A DNA stretch of 64,000 bases from Xinfangfangia pollutisoli (GCF_020179405.1 NZ_JAICBZ010000004.1:1-64000); one strand, 5' to 3'. Numbered from the stretch's first letter, positions 16,706 to 26,039 are shown. Notes: generated from the letters alone by a model not told the origin. A program made the numbers and translations.

Positions 16706-17347
16706 ATGACGCGAGCCCTGGTGGCGCTTCTGACCCTTGTCCTGCTGTCGGGCCCGCTGCGGGCCGAGGGCGAAAGGGCGGGCGATTTCGACTATTACGT
16801 GATGTCGCTCAGCTGGTCTGCGGGCTGGTGCGCGCTGGAAGGCGATGGGCGCGACGATCCGCAATGCGACCCGGGCCGCGGGCTGACCTTCGTGCTGCAC
16901 GGGCTTTGGCCGCAGCACGACCAGGGCTGGCCCAGCTATTGCCGCACGCCTGAGCGCGATCCGACCCGCGCCGAAACCGCCGCCATGGCCGATATCATGG
17001 GCGGGGCGGGGCTGGCCTTCTATCAGTGGAAAAAGCATGGCCGCTGTTCGGGCCTGACCGCACCGGCCTATTACGCCAAGGCGCGGGCGGCCTATCGCAG
17101 CATCACCCTGCCGCCGGTCTTCGCCAGGATGACCAAGACGCTGAAAGTCCCGGCCGAGGTGATCGAGGGCGCGTTTCTTGAGGCGAATCCAGGGCTTGCC
17201 CGCGACCAGATCACTGTGACCTGCAAGGCCGGCCGGATCGAGGAGGTGCGCATCTGCCTGACCAAGGACCTGCAGCCGCGGCGCTGCGGCGCCGATGCGA
17301 TCCGCGATTGCCGGCTGAAGGACGCGGTGCTGGATGCGGTGCGGTAA
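16706..17347 (+). CDS. Ribonuclease T2 family protein
   Basis: 213 residues with a Sec signal peptide (about 1-20, cleaved near LRAEG). Both catalytic sites are intact: CAS I FVLHGLWPQ with His65, and CAS II QWKKHGRCS with His111. Six or more Cys suggest disulfides in the periplasm. The enzyme would cut RNA non-specifically to 2',3'-cyclic phosphates and may scavenge nucleotides. The ATG at 16706 is preferred over the GTG at 16700 because AGGGGA lies seven bases before it. Confidence 0.93.
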   Translation: MTRALVALLTLVLLSGPLRAEGERAGDFDYYVMSLSWSAGWCALEGDGRDDPQCDPGRGLTFVLHGLWPQHDQGWPSYCRTPERDPTRAETAAMADIMGGAGLAFYQWKKHGRCSGLTAPAYYAKARAAYRSITLPPVFARMTKTLKVPAEVIEGAFLEANPGLARDQITVTCKAGRIEEVRICLTKDLQPRRCGADAIRDCRLKDAVLDAVR

Positions 17348-17362
17348 GGGCGGCCTGCGGGC

Positions 17363-18355
17363 TTAATCCTCGACCTTCAGCACGATCTTGCCGACATGGC
17401 CCGGCGTCTCGATCCGCCAATGGGCCGAAGGCGCCTCGGCCAGCGGATATTCGCTGTCCATCACCACCTTGAACGCCCCGCGTTCGATCATCGGCCAGAC
17501 ATGGGTCTCCACCGCCGCGGCGATCCGGGCCTTTTCATTCTCGGATTGCGGCCGCAGCGTCGATCCGGTGATCGTCAGCCGCCGCATCATCACTTCGGCA
17601 AAGCTGACCTCGGCCCGGGCGCCCTGCAGGAAGGCGATCTGCACCAGCCGGCCATCATCGGCCAGGGCCTTGATGTTCTTCTCGATATAGGGCCCGCCCA
17701 CCATGTCGAGGATCACATCGGCCCCGCCCTGGCCGCGGATGATCTTCGACCAGTCCTGACTGCGGTAGTTCAGCGCCAGATCGGCGCCCAGATCGGTGCA
17801 GACCTGGCATTTCTCATCGGTGCCGGCGGTGGCAAAGACCCGCGCGCCCAGGGCTTTGGCGATCTGGATCGCGGTTGTGCCGATGCCCGAGGTTCCGCCA
17901 TGGACCAGAAAGGTCTGCCCCGCCTTCAGTTTGCCGCGCATTACCATGTTCGACCAGACGGTGAAGCAGGTCTCGGGCAGGCAGGCGGCTTCGCGCAGGG
18001 GCACGCCCTGCGGGATCGGCAGGGCATGCGCCTCGGGACAGGTGGCATATTCCGAATAGCCGCCGCCCGGCAGCAAGGCGCAGACCTTGTCGCCGATCGC
18101 CCAGCGCGTGACGCCCGGCCCGCATTCGACCACCGTGCCCGAACATTCCAGCCCCGGAATGGGCGAGGCATCGGGCGGCGGGGCATAGGCGCCGGCGCGT
18201 TGCAGCGCATCGGGGCGGTTCACGCCGGCCCAGGCGATGCGGATCACGATCTGGCCATGGCCCGGCACCGGCACCGGCACCGAGACCGGCTTCAGCACGT
18301 CGGGCCCGCCGGGGGCGCTGATTTCCATCGCCAGCATCGAATGCGAAAGCGTCAT
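17363..18355 (-). CDS. NAD(P)H-quinone oxidoreductase, PIG3/zeta-crystallin type
   Basis: 330-residue medium-chain dehydrogenase/reductase without the catalytic zinc ligands. Conserved features: GVNRPDALQRAGAYAPPPDASPIPGLE at about 44-71, GDKVCALLPGGGYSEY, and the NADPH-binding VHGGTSGIGTTAIQIAKALGA near residue 150. The C-terminal MRRLTITGSTLRPQ is characteristic of the PIG3 branch. It probably reduces quinones or enals. It is 21 bp from the COQ9 gene on the same strand, suggesting a quinone-related pair. Confidence 0.9.
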   Translation of the reverse strand: MTLSHSMLAMEISAPGGPDVLKPVSVPVPVPGHGQIVIRIAWAGVNRPDALQRAGAYAPPPDASPIPGLECSGTVVECGPGVTRWAIGDKVCALLPGGGYSEYATCPEAHALPIPQGVPLREAACLPETCFTVWSNMVMRGKLKAGQTFLVHGGTSGIGTTAIQIAKALGARVFATAGTDEKCQVCTDLGADLALNYRSQDWSKIIRGQGGADVILDMVGGPYIEKNIKALADDGRLVQIAFLQGARAEVSFAEVMMRRLTITGSTLRPQSENEKARIAAAVETHVWPMIERGAFKVVMDSEYPLAEAPSAHWRIETPGHVGKIVLKVED

Positions 18356-18376
18356 CGCGGTGTCTCTTTCCTGATC

Positions 18377-19087
18377 TCAGAACGCGCGCGGGCCCGTATC
18401 GCGAACAGGGTCGCGCGGGGCTTGGCGGCCGGGAAGGTCGTCGGGCTGTTTTGGCGCCCGAATCCTTTCCATGATCTTTAGCGGCCCCGCAAGCAGGGCC
18501 TTTCCCAGCGGATTGCCCAGAAAAGCGGCCTTCGCCTTTTCAAAGGCCATCACCCCCTCGATCCGGCGATCCAGGAAATCCCAGGTCGCCTGGTGGTCGG
18601 GGCTGTCATCGCCCAGCCAGTACAACACGGTCGAGCCATAGACCGCCGCCAGGCTGGCGCGTTTGGTGTACCAGTTCAGATCGTCCGAGCTGTCGCCCAG
18701 CGCGCGCCAGATCGCATCGGCACTGGCCCAGACCGCCGCCGCGCCTTCGGCCGCATGCTGGGGCAGGGCGAACAGCGTGGCGCCGCGGCGCACCAGCTCG
18801 CGATCGGCCAGATCCAGCCGCAGCCGCACCGCCCGCGCGATCCTGTCGCGAAAGCGCAAGCCGGACAGGTCTTCGCCCGCCAGCGCCGCTTCCATCGCCC
18901 GGTCGCCGGCGCGGTGATAGGCCATGGCCAGATCCACCCCGCCGCGCGGAAACAGCGCCCGCGCCAAAGCCGGGTCGGCGCCCGAATCGGCAATCGCGGC
19001 CAGAAACGTGGCTTCGGACCAGCCTTCAAAGGGTACATGCGGCAGGGCGGCCGCCAGAATCCGGGATTTCACGTCGTCATCTTGCAT
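18377..19087 (-). CDS. COQ9 family ubiquinone biosynthesis protein
   Basis: 236 residues. COQ9 is a lipid-binding TetR-fold relative that helps hydroxylation steps of ubiquinone synthesis. Landmarks: ILAAALPHVPFEGWSEATFL at about 8-27, LARALFPRGGVDLAMAYH, and DLNWYTKRASLAAVYGSTVLYWLGD followed by TWDFLDRRIEGVMAFEKAK. The start at 19087 is supported by GGAGG six bases upstream. Divergent from rpsU. Confidence 0.92.
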   Translation of the reverse strand: MQDDDVKSRILAAALPHVPFEGWSEATFLAAIADSGADPALARALFPRGGVDLAMAYHRAGDRAMEAALAGEDLSGLRFRDRIARAVRLRLDLADRELVRRGATLFALPQHAAEGAAAVWASADAIWRALGDSSDDLNWYTKRASLAAVYGSTVLYWLGDDSPDHQATWDFLDRRIEGVMAFEKAKAAFLGNPLGKALLAGPLKIMERIRAPKQPDDLPGRQAPRDPVRDTGPRAF

Positions 19088-19197
19088 TTCGGCCTCCGTT
19101 TCGGCGCCACAGGTGGACAAGCGGGCGCCCGGCTGCTATGGGCTGCCCCGCCTGCACATGTCGTGCAACTCTAGCTTAGGAAGGTGGTGACAACCAC

Positions 19198-19404
19198 ATG
19201 CAGGTCAGCGTCCGCGACAATAACGTCGAACAGGCCCTTCGGGCCCTGAAGAAAAAGCTCCAGCGCGAAGGCGTGTTCCGCGAAATGAAGCTCAAGCAGC
19301 ATTTCGAAAAGCCTTCGGTCAAGAAGGCGCGCGAACAAGCCGAAGCGGTCCGCCGTGCGCGTAAACTCGCACGCAAGAAGGCTCAGCGCGAAGGCGCGCT
19401 CTGA
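19198..19404 (+). CDS. rpsU: 30S ribosomal protein S21
   Basis: 68 residues, the normal length for alphaproteobacterial bS21. The [20 protein letters not shown] start and the highly basic [15 protein letters not shown] tail are diagnostic. It binds the platform of the small subunit near the anti-Shine-Dalgarno. Upstream AGGAAGG is a strong ribosome site. A terminator follows at 19475-19502. Confidence 0.97.
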   Translation: MQVSVRDNNVEQALRALKKKLQREGVFREMKLKQHFEKPSVKKAREQAEAVRRARKLARKKAQREGAL

Positions 19405-19474
19405 TTTCTGGCGGAACGGCGCTTTTCATGGCGTCACGTCCGAACACTGGGGCCGCAAGGCCCGTCAAGGTCAG

Positions 19475-19502
19475 CCCCCGTCCCGCAAGGCCGGGGGTTT
19501 TC
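19475..19502 (+). terminator. rpsU terminator
   Basis: CCCCCG (19475-19480) pairs with CGGGGG (19492-19497) around an 11-nt loop and is followed by TTTT. It sits 70 bp after rpsU and just past the convergent Lrp-type gene. Confidence 0.75.
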
Positions 19503-19507
19503 CATTT

Positions 19508-19542
19508 CCGCTAAAGCGGCTTTTCGATCTCCGCTAAAGCGG
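19508..19542 (-). repeat. Duplicated palindrome at the 3' end of the Lrp-type gene
   Basis: CCGCTAAAGCGG occurs twice, at 19508-19519 and 19531-19542, 23 bp apart. Each copy is itself a 5-bp inverted repeat. The second holds the last codons and stop of the Lrp-type gene; the first looks like a tandem copy of that end. It may act as a 3' mRNA hairpin. Confidence 0.6.
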
Positions 19543-20013
19543 CAGGGCGGTGGTCTTGACCACGGTTTTCAGCGCGAAGCTGGACTGCATCTTGGCGACG
19601 CCGGGCAGCCGCGCCAGCGCGCTGCGATGCAGCCGGGCGAAATCCTCGGTATCGCCGACCGCGATCTTCAGCAGGTAATCGGCCGTGCCCGCCGTCAGAT
19701 GGCATTCCAGGATCTGCGGCACTTTCGCCACCGCGCGTTCGAAGGCATCCAGCAGCTCTTCGGCCTGCGAATCCAGCGTGATTTCGACAAAGACCGTGCT
19801 GGGCAGGCCCAGCCGCCGCGGATCCAGCAGCGCCACATAGCCGGCGATGAACCCGTCTTCTTCCAGCCGCTGCACCCTGCGGTGACAGGCCGAGGGTGAC
19901 AGGTTCACCCTTTCGGCCAGATCGGCATTGGTGATGCGGCCATCCTGCTGCAATGCAGCAAGAATCCGGCGGTCGGTTGCGTCCAGATCGGAGTTCACGG
20001 AAGACTCCTTCAC
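19534..20013 (-). CDS. Lrp/AsnC family regulator, probable alanine-dehydrogenase regulator
   Basis: 159 residues. The N-terminal helix-turn-helix domain (about 10-60) has LDATDRRILAALQQDGRITNADLAERVNLSPSACHRRVQRLEEDG. The C-terminal RAM effector domain (about 70-150) has FVEITLDSQ and the ligand-loop HLTAGTADYLLKIAVGD. It is divergent from ald, the standard arrangement in which an Lrp-type protein activates ald in response to alanine. A palindrome at 20027-20045 between them is the likely site. Confidence 0.92.
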   Translation of the reverse strand: MKESSVNSDLDATDRRILAALQQDGRITNADLAERVNLSPSACHRRVQRLEEDGFIAGYVALLDPRRLGLPSTVFVEITLDSQAEELLDAFERAVAKVPQILECHLTAGTADYLLKIAVGDTEDFARLHRSALARLPGVAKMQSSFALKTVVKTTALPL

Positions 20014-20026
20014 GCCTGAGCGATTT

Positions 20027-20045
20027 CTTCGAAGATTATTCGAAG
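20027..20045. promoter_or_regulatory. Palindromic operator candidate between lrp-type gene and ald
   Basis: A perfect 7-5-7 inverted repeat: CTTCGAA (20027-20033), spacer GATTA, TTCGAAG (20039-20045). It lies 14 bp upstream of the regulator ATG and about 105 bp upstream of ald. The A/T-centred 19-bp dyad suits an Lrp-type dimer. Binding is inferred from position. Confidence 0.6.
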
Positions 20046-20150
20046 GGCAGGCCCGCGCGCCAGCGAGATTTCAAAGCATCGCCGGCGATTTCGCGTCACG
20101 CTGCGGGCCTGGGGCCGCTGCGGCTGCGGCCCGCCACAGGGAGAGAGACG

Positions 20151-21269
20151 ATGAAGATCGGATGTCCGAAAGAAATCAAACCGCAGGAGTTCCGCGTGGG
20201 CATGACCCCCGACGCCGTGCGCGAGGCGGTGGGTCATGGTCACGCGGTTCTGGTCGAAACCGGCGCCGGCCTGGGCGCGGGGTTCAGCGATGCCGATTAC
20301 CAGGCGGCGGGCGCGCAGATCGCGGCAAGCGCGGCCGAAATCTTTGCCGCGGCCGAGATGGTGGTGAAGGTGAAAGAGCCGCAGCCGGCGGAACGGCGGA
20401 TGCTGCGGCCGGGGCAGGTGCTGTTCACCTATCTGCATCTTGCCCCCGATCCCGACCAGACCCGCGACCTTCTGGCCTCGGGCGCGACCTGCATCGCCTA
20501 TGAAACGGTGACCGACGATCGCGGCGGCCTGCCGCTGCTGGCGCCGATGTCCGAGGTCGCGGGGCGGCTGGCGCCGCAGGTCGGGGCCTGGACGCTGCAG
20601 AAGGCCAATGGCGGGCGCGGGGTTCTGCTGGGCGGCGTGCCGGGGGTTCTGCCGGCCAAGGTGCTGGTGATCGGCGGCGGCGTCGTGGGCACGCATGCGG
20701 CGCGGGTCGCGGCTGGCATGGGTGCCGATGTCACGGTGATCGACCGCTCGATCGCCCGGCTGAAATATCTGGACGATGTGTTCGCAGGCCAGTTCCGCAA
20801 CGCCTTTGCCAGCGCCGCGACCACGCTTGCGCTGGCGCGTGAGGCCGATCTGATCATCGGTGCGGTGCTGATCCCCGGCGCCGCGGCGCCGAAGCTGATC
20901 AGCCGGGCGCAATTGGCGCAGCTGAAGCCCGGGGCGGCATTGGTGGATGTGGCCATCGACCAGGGCGGCTGCTTCGAAACCTCTCGCCCGACCACCCATC
21001 AGGACCCGATCTATACGGTCGATGGCATTCTGCATTACTGTGTGGCGAACATGCCCGGCGCGGTGGCGCGCACCTCGACCCAGGCTTTGGGCAATGCGAC
21101 GCTGCCCTTCCTGCTGGCGCTGGCCGACAAGGGCTGGAAGCGCGCCTGCGCCGAGGATCGCCATCTGCTGGCCGGGCTGAACGTGCATGCCGGCCGGCTG
21201 ACCTATGCCGCGGTCGGCACGGCGCTGGGCCTGCCGGTGACCGATCCGGCCGAGGCGCTGGCGCTGTAG
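20151..21269 (+). CDS. ald: Alanine dehydrogenase
   Basis: 372 residues, the family length. It catalyses reversible NAD-dependent deamination of L-alanine to pyruvate and ammonia. The N-terminus KIGCPKEIKPQEFRVGMTP carries the conserved substrate-binding Arg. Further landmarks are EMVVKVKEPQ with the catalytic Lys, TYLHLAPD with the catalytic His region, and the nucleotide-binding VLVIGGGVVGTHAARVAAGMGADV at about 169-192. GGGAGAGAG gives a strong ribosome site. Divergent Lrp-type regulator upstream. Confidence 0.96.
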   Translation: MKIGCPKEIKPQEFRVGMTPDAVREAVGHGHAVLVETGAGLGAGFSDADYQAAGAQIAASAAEIFAAAEMVVKVKEPQPAERRMLRPGQVLFTYLHLAPDPDQTRDLLASGATCIAYETVTDDRGGLPLLAPMSEVAGRLAPQVGAWTLQKANGGRGVLLGGVPGVLPAKVLVIGGGVVGTHAARVAAGMGADVTVIDRSIARLKYLDDVFAGQFRNAFASAATTLALAREADLIIGAVLIPGAAAPKLISRAQLAQLKPGAALVDVAIDQGGCFETSRPTTHQDPIYTVDGILHYCVANMPGAVARTSTQALGNATLPFLLALADKGWKRACAEDRHLLAGLNVHAGRLTYAAVGTALGLPVTDPAEALAL

Positions 21270-21358
21270 CCCGCGACAGGGCGTCGCAGCGGGTCGCGCC
21301 GGCAACGGAGCGGCCCGGTTCCCGGCGTATCACGGGCAGCCAAGCAAAAGGGTGCGCC

Positions 21359-21964
21359 ATGCGACTGCTCAGCCAGAAACCTTCGACCCTGATCCTCTGG
21401 ATCGTCCTTGCCCTGCCAGGGGTGACCATGCTGCCGGCGCTGTTCGGCGAGGATGCCAAGGCTTTTCACCGCTTGCTGCATCCGACCGGCGAATTCGCCG
21501 CGCGCTTCATGATCATCGGCATGATGGCTTCGGGGCTGGTGCTGCTGTTCCGCGGCTGGCGCGGGCCGCGCTGGCTGCTGCATCACCGGCGCGACATCGA
21601 GGTGGCGGCATTCGCCTATGCCGCGCTGCATACGCTGGTCTATCTGATCGACCGCGGCACGCTTGACCGCGTTCTTGCCGCCCTGCCGCATGTGGAGATC
21701 TGGACCGGCTGGCTGGCGATGCTGATCTTCGTGCCGCTGGCGATCACTTCGAACGACGCGTCGCAACGCTGGCTGCGCCGGGGCTGGAAGGGCCTGCAGA
21801 AACTGGCCTATCCGGCGGCGGTTCTGGTGTTGATCCATTGGGCGGCGCTGCACAACTGGGGCAGCTGGCCGGTGGCGGCGGTGCATTTCGGACCGCTGAT
21901 CGGGCTGTGGGCCTATCGCGCCTGGTATTGGTATCTCAGGCCGCGGAACGCGGCGGCGGCCTGA
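21359..21964 (+). CDS. MsrQ-like ferric-reductase-type heme membrane protein
   Basis: 201 residues with about five to six transmembrane segments and conserved His pairs: FHRLLHPTGEFAARF, FAYAALHTLVYL and LIHWAALHNWG. These fit the ferric reductase-like transmembrane domain of MsrQ, which passes electrons from quinol to the periplasmic methionine sulfoxide reductase MsrP. No msrP is adjacent, so the partner is elsewhere or different. SITSND-type loop LAITSNDASQRWL also matches MsrQ. Confidence 0.82.
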   Translation: MRLLSQKPSTLILWIVLALPGVTMLPALFGEDAKAFHRLLHPTGEFAARFMIIGMMASGLVLLFRGWRGPRWLLHHRRDIEVAAFAYAALHTLVYLIDRGTLDRVLAALPHVEIWTGWLAMLIFVPLAITSNDASQRWLRRGWKGLQKLAYPAAVLVLIHWAALHNWGSWPVAAVHFGPLIGLWAYRAWYWYLRPRNAAAA

Positions 21965-22016
21965 GAGGTGAAGCCTGGCGGCAACGGGGGGCGGGCGCGG
22001 GCCTGCCCCCTTTGGC

Positions 22017-22388
22017 CTATTTGCTTTTCAGCTCGGCCAGGATTTCCTTCAGCAGGTCGGTCTCGCTGGGCCCGGGAGGGGCCGCCGGCGCCTCGGCCTT
22101 CTTCGGGACCAGCCGGTTGACCGCCTTGACCAGAAGGAAGACCACCCAGGCGATGATCAGGAACTTGATCACGGCATTGATGAAATTGCCGATCATGAAC
22201 TGGGCCTCGCCCAGGCCGACGCTGATCGAGCTGAAGTCGATCCCGCCGATCACCAGCCCCAGAAGCGGATTGACCAGATCGTCGACCAGCGAGGTGACGA
22301 TGGCGGTGAAGGCCGCCCCGATGATGATCCCGACGGCAAGGTCAAGAACATTGCCCTTCGCGATGAAGGCCTTGAACTCATTTAGCAT
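22017..22388 (-). CDS. mscL: Large-conductance mechanosensitive channel MscL
   Basis: 123 residues. The start at 22388 follows AGAAGGGG and gives the canonical [26 protein letters not shown]-terminus. TM1 spans about 15-45, a short periplasmic loop follows, TM2 spans about 65-90, and a charged cytoplasmic helix ends the protein ([14 protein letters not shown]). It opens under membrane tension to release solutes during osmotic downshock. Confidence 0.95.
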   Translation of the reverse strand: MLNEFKAFIAKGNVLDLAVGIIIGAAFTAIVTSLVDDLVNPLLGLVIGGIDFSSISVGLGEAQFMIGNFINAVIKFLIIAWVVFLLVKAVNRLVPKKAEAPAAPPGPSETDLLKEILAELKSK

Positions 22389-22546
22389 TATTTGCCCCTT
22401 CTGCGGCCCGGAACCACCCCCGGGCATTCCCAAAACGCGCCTGCACAGGCGTGAGGCGACTATCGCACAGAGAAGTCTGCTTCTTCACGGGGAATTTCTG
22501 CTTATGTGAGAATGAGATCAGCCCGAATCCAGCCGCGGAGGCCCCG

Positions 22547-23242
22547 ATGTCCGACCTTGCCGATTTTCCGATCACCCGCCGCTGGCCGCCGCGCAGGCCC
22601 GACGCGATCCAGCTGTATTCCCTGCCGACGCCGAACGGCATCAAAGTGTCGCTGATGCTGGAAGAGACCGGGCTGCCTTACGACGCGCATCTGGTGAACT
22701 TTGCCAGCAATGACCAGTTCAGCCCGGAATTCCTGTCGCTGAACCCCAACAACAAGATCCCGGCGATTCTGGATCCGCAGGGCCCGGGCGGCAAGCCGCT
22801 GGCGCTGTTCGAAAGCGGGGCGATCCTTCTGTATCTGGCCGAGAAGTCGGGGCAGTTCCTGCCCGAGGCGCAGCGCTGGGAGGTGATCCAGTGGCTGATG
22901 TTCCAGATGGGCGGGATCGGGCCGATTTTCGGCCAGCTGGGGTATTTCCACCATTTCGCCGGCAAGGAGATCGAAGATCCGCGCCCGAAGGAACGCTTCC
23001 GCGCCGAGGTGGAGCGGCTGTTGAAAGTGCTGGATGGCGCGCTTGAGGGGCGCGACTGGATCGCGGGCGACTATTCCATCGCCGATATGGCGATCGGGCC
23101 CTGGCTGCGCGGCTTGCGCGATTTCTACAAGGCGGCGGATATCGCGGGCTGGGGCAGTCTGAAGAATGTTCCGCTTTATCTGGATCGCTTCCTGGCCCGC
23201 CCGGCGGTGCAGCGCGCGATCAACATTCCCGCCCGCGGCTGA
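22547..23242 (+). CDS. Glutathione S-transferase, YfcG/YghU-like
   Basis: 231 residues. The N-terminal thioredoxin-like domain begins IQLYSLPTPNGIKVSLMLEETGLPY (about 22-46), with the TPNG segment typical of nu-class GSTs. The NPNNKIPAILDP cis-Pro loop and ALFESGAILLYLAEK motif follow. The C-terminal all-helical domain includes IAGDYSIADMAIGPWL. These enzymes reduce disulfides or organic peroxides. Start ATG follows CGGAGGCCCCG. Confidence 0.93.
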   Translation: MSDLADFPITRRWPPRRPDAIQLYSLPTPNGIKVSLMLEETGLPYDAHLVNFASNDQFSPEFLSLNPNNKIPAILDPQGPGGKPLALFESGAILLYLAEKSGQFLPEAQRWEVIQWLMFQMGGIGPIFGQLGYFHHFAGKEIEDPRPKERFRAEVERLLKVLDGALEGRDWIAGDYSIADMAIGPWLRGLRDFYKAADIAGWGSLKNVPLYLDRFLARPAVQRAINIPARG

Positions 23243-23282
23243 CCGCTGGGGCGCGATCCTTCGACGAAGGATCGCAGCGCCC

Positions 23283-24230
23283 CTAACGGGGCGCCGCCGC
23301 CCGGCGCAGCCGGTCGTTGATCGCCCGGCCCAGCCCCTTCTCGGGGATCGGTGCAAAGGCGATGCGGCCCTCGGGCCCGGCCAGCGCGTCGGCCTCGCGC
23401 AGGATGTGGAACAGGCTCGCCGCGGCCTCGACCAGATCGCCGCTGGCCGACAGGGTCAGATCGCCCTTCACCGGGCCGAACCCCACCAGGATCTCGCCGG
23501 TCTCGGCCGCATGCGCGCCCAGCCGCACCGGCGCGCCGGGCGCGTAATGCGAGGCAAGCTGGCCGGGCGCATTGGGCGCCGTTTCGCTGCCGCCGGCCGG
23601 CAGGGGCTGACGCAGCGCCGCCTCCAGCGCTTCGGCCGGCACCCCGCCCGGGCGCAGAAGCCGCGGCTCGGGCCCCAGGCTGACGATGGTGCTTTCCACC
23701 CCCACCGCGCAGGCCCCGCCATCCAGCACCGCGGCGATCCGGCCCGACAGGCCCGCCCGCACATGGTCGGCCCGCGTGGGCGAGACCCGGCCCGACGGAT
23801 TGGCCGAGGGCGCCGCCAGCGGCCCGCCAAAGGCGCGCAGCAGCGCGCTTGCCACCGGATGGGCGGGCAGGCGCACGGCAAGCGTGTCATGCCCGGCGGT
23901 GACCAGGGCCGAGATCCCGGCCTCGGGCCGCAGCGGCAGCACCAGCGTCAGCGGCCCGGGCCAGAAGGCCTGCGCCAGCGCCCGCGCCTGGGCATCGAAG
24001 ACCGCCAGCGTCTCGGCCATCTCAAGATCGGCGACATGGGCGATCAGCGGGTTGAAGCGCGGCCGGCCCTTGGCCTCGAAAATCCGCGCCACCGCCTGAT
24101 CGTTCCGCGCATCGCCCCCCAGCCCGTAGACCGTCTCGGTCGGGAAGGCGACAAGCTGCCCCGCGCGCAGCAAAGCGGCGGCCCGGGCGATCCCGGCATC
24201 GTCGGCGGAAAGGGTCTCGGTCGGTTCCAT
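23283..24230 (-). CDS. L-threonylcarbamoyladenylate synthase, Sua5 type
   Basis: 315 residues. It makes threonylcarbamoyl-AMP from Thr, bicarbonate and ATP for tRNA t6A37. The YrdC domain (about 15-200) has GQLVAFPTETVYGLGGDARND, AIFEAKGRP-like RIFEAKGRPRFNPL, and SANPSGRVSPT. A C-terminal Sua5 domain (about 225-315) begins after LASHYAPGAPVRLG, so it is the long form rather than the short TsaC. Essential translation gene. Confidence 0.93.
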   Translation of the reverse strand: MEPTETLSADDAGIARAAALLRAGQLVAFPTETVYGLGGDARNDQAVARIFEAKGRPRFNPLIAHVADLEMAETLAVFDAQARALAQAFWPGPLTLVLPLRPEAGISALVTAGHDTLAVRLPAHPVASALLRAFGGPLAAPSANPSGRVSPTRADHVRAGLSGRIAAVLDGGACAVGVESTIVSLGPEPRLLRPGGVPAEALEAALRQPLPAGGSETAPNAPGQLASHYAPGAPVRLGAHAAETGEILVGFGPVKGDLTLSASGDLVEAAASLFHILREADALAGPEGRIAFAPIPEKGLGRAINDRLRRAAAPR

Positions 24231-24334
24231 GTGACGCAGCGTCCGGCGGGCCGGGCGGTGATAAGGGGGTTGCGAAGGCGGCCCGGCTTGGTCCTAGTCG
24301 AGCCGACCTGCCTTAACAAGCCGGAGGAATTGCC

Positions 24335-26029
24335 ATGCCCGCCCCCGCCCGTGACCAGCGCTTCATCCTTGACCATGTCGTGGGCTTTGCCGAAGTGGCC
24401 GCGACCCCGCGTTTCGCCGAGGCAAGCGCCGATATGGTGACCGCGATCCTGGCCGAGGCGGCGCGGATGTGCGACGACGTGGTCGCGCCGGTGAACCGCG
24501 CGGGCGATCTGACGCCGGCGCGGCTTGAAAACGGGGTCGTGCGGTCCTCGCCCGGGTTCGACAAGGCCTATCAGGCGATCGCCACCGGCGGCTGGATCGG
24601 CGTTTCGGCCAACCCGGACCATGGCGGCATGGGCCTGCCGCATGTTCTGGCGACCTGCGTGAACGAGATGCTGGCCGGGGCCTGCCTGTCCTTGCAGCTG
24701 AACCCCCTGCTGACCCAGGGCCAGATCGAGGCGCTGGACCACCATGCCAGCGACGATCTGAAGGCGCTGTATCTGCCCAAGCTGATCTCGGGCGAATGGT
24801 CGGGCACGATGAACCTGACCGAGCCGCAGGCCGGGTCGGATGTGGGGGCGCTGAAATCGCGGGCCGAGCCGCTGGGCGACGGCACCTATGCGGTGACGGG
24901 GCAGAAGATCTTCATCACCTGGGGCGACAATGACCTTGTGTCGAATGTCTGCCATCTGGTCCTGGCGCGGCTGCCCGACGGGGCGGCGGGAACGCGGGGG
25001 ATCTCGTTGTTCCTGGTGCCGAAATTCCTGCCTGACGATCAGGGCAATCCCGGCGTGGCCAACAGCCTGAAAGTGGTCAGCCTGGAACACAAGCTGGGCA
25101 TCCATGGCAGCCCGACCTGCGTGATGCAGTTCGACGGCGCCAAGGGCTGGCTGGTGGGCGCGCCGCACAAGGGGATGGCCGCGATGTTCACCATGATGAA
25201 CAATGCCCGGCTGGGCGTGGGCGTGCAGGGCGTGGGCGTGGCCGAAGCGGCGCTGCAAAAGGCCGTTGCCTTCGCGCAGGACCGCGTGCAGGGCCCGACG
25301 CCGGAAGGCGTGGCGGGGATCATCGGCCATGCCGATGTGCGCCGCATGCTGGCCGAGGCGCGGGCCGAGGTTTTCACCGCGCGCGCCATCGCCTTGGCCT
25401 GCGCGAAGGCCATCGACATGGCCACCGCGACAGGCGCCCCGGAATGGCAGGCCCGCGCGGCGCTGCTGACGCCGATCGCCAAGGCCTATGGCACCGATGT
25501 CGGCATCCGCGTCGCCGATACGGGCGTGCAGGTCCATGGCGGCATGGGCTTCATCGAGGAAACGGGTGCCGCGCAATATCTGCGCGATGCGCGGATCACC
25601 GCGATCTATGAAGGCACCAACGGCATTCAGGCGATGGATCTGGTTGGGCGCAAGCTGGCCGATGGCGGCGAGGCGGCGTTCCGGCTGATCGGCGAGATCG
25701 AGGCGGATGCGAAATCCGCCCGCGACGCGCTGCCCGATCTGGCCGGCGATCTGTGGCAGGCGGCCGAATCGCTGCGCGAGACGACCGAGGCGCTGCTGGC
25801 GCTGGCGCCGAATGACAGATTCGCAGGGGCCGTGCCCTATCTGACCGCCTTCGCGCTGGTTCTGGGCGGGCAGGCGCATCTGAAAGCGGCGCTGGCCGAT
25901 GCGGCACGGCTGCCCTTGGCGCGGGTCATGATCCGCCGGTTGCTGCCCCGCCATGCACCCCTGCTGACCGAAGCCCGCGAAGGCGCCGAGGGGCTGTATG
26001 CGCTGACGCCCGAGGCTTTGGCGGGCTAA
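24335..26029 (+). CDS. Acyl-CoA dehydrogenase, long C-terminally extended type
   Basis: 564 residues. FAD-dependent alpha,beta-dehydrogenation of an acyl-CoA. Landmarks: MNLTEPQAGSDVGALKSRAEP (FAD/substrate loop, about 155-175), KIFITWGDND, the VHGGMGFIEETGAAQYLRDARI segment and IYEGTNGIQAMDLVGRKL with the catalytic Glu. About 100 extra residues follow, as in the DmdC-like long family. Substrate unknown; a branched or thio-acyl-CoA is possible. Strong CGGAGG ribosome site. Confidence 0.92.
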   Translation: MPAPARDQRFILDHVVGFAEVAATPRFAEASADMVTAILAEAARMCDDVVAPVNRAGDLTPARLENGVVRSSPGFDKAYQAIATGGWIGVSANPDHGGMGLPHVLATCVNEMLAGACLSLQLNPLLTQGQIEALDHHASDDLKALYLPKLISGEWSGTMNLTEPQAGSDVGALKSRAEPLGDGTYAVTGQKIFITWGDNDLVSNVCHLVLARLPDGAAGTRGISLFLVPKFLPDDQGNPGVANSLKVVSLEHKLGIHGSPTCVMQFDGAKGWLVGAPHKGMAAMFTMMNNARLGVGVQGVGVAEAALQKAVAFAQDRVQGPTPEGVAGIIGHADVRRMLAEARAEVFTARAIALACAKAIDMATATGAPEWQARAALLTPIAKAYGTDVGIRVADTGVQVHGGMGFIEETGAAQYLRDARITAIYEGTNGIQAMDLVGRKLADGGEAAFRLIGEIEADAKSARDALPDLAGDLWQAAESLRETTEALLALAPNDRFAGAVPYLTAFALVLGGQAHLKAALADAARLPLARVMIRRLLPRHAPLLTEAREGAEGLYALTPEALAG

Positions 26030-26039
26030 GGTCCGGGCC

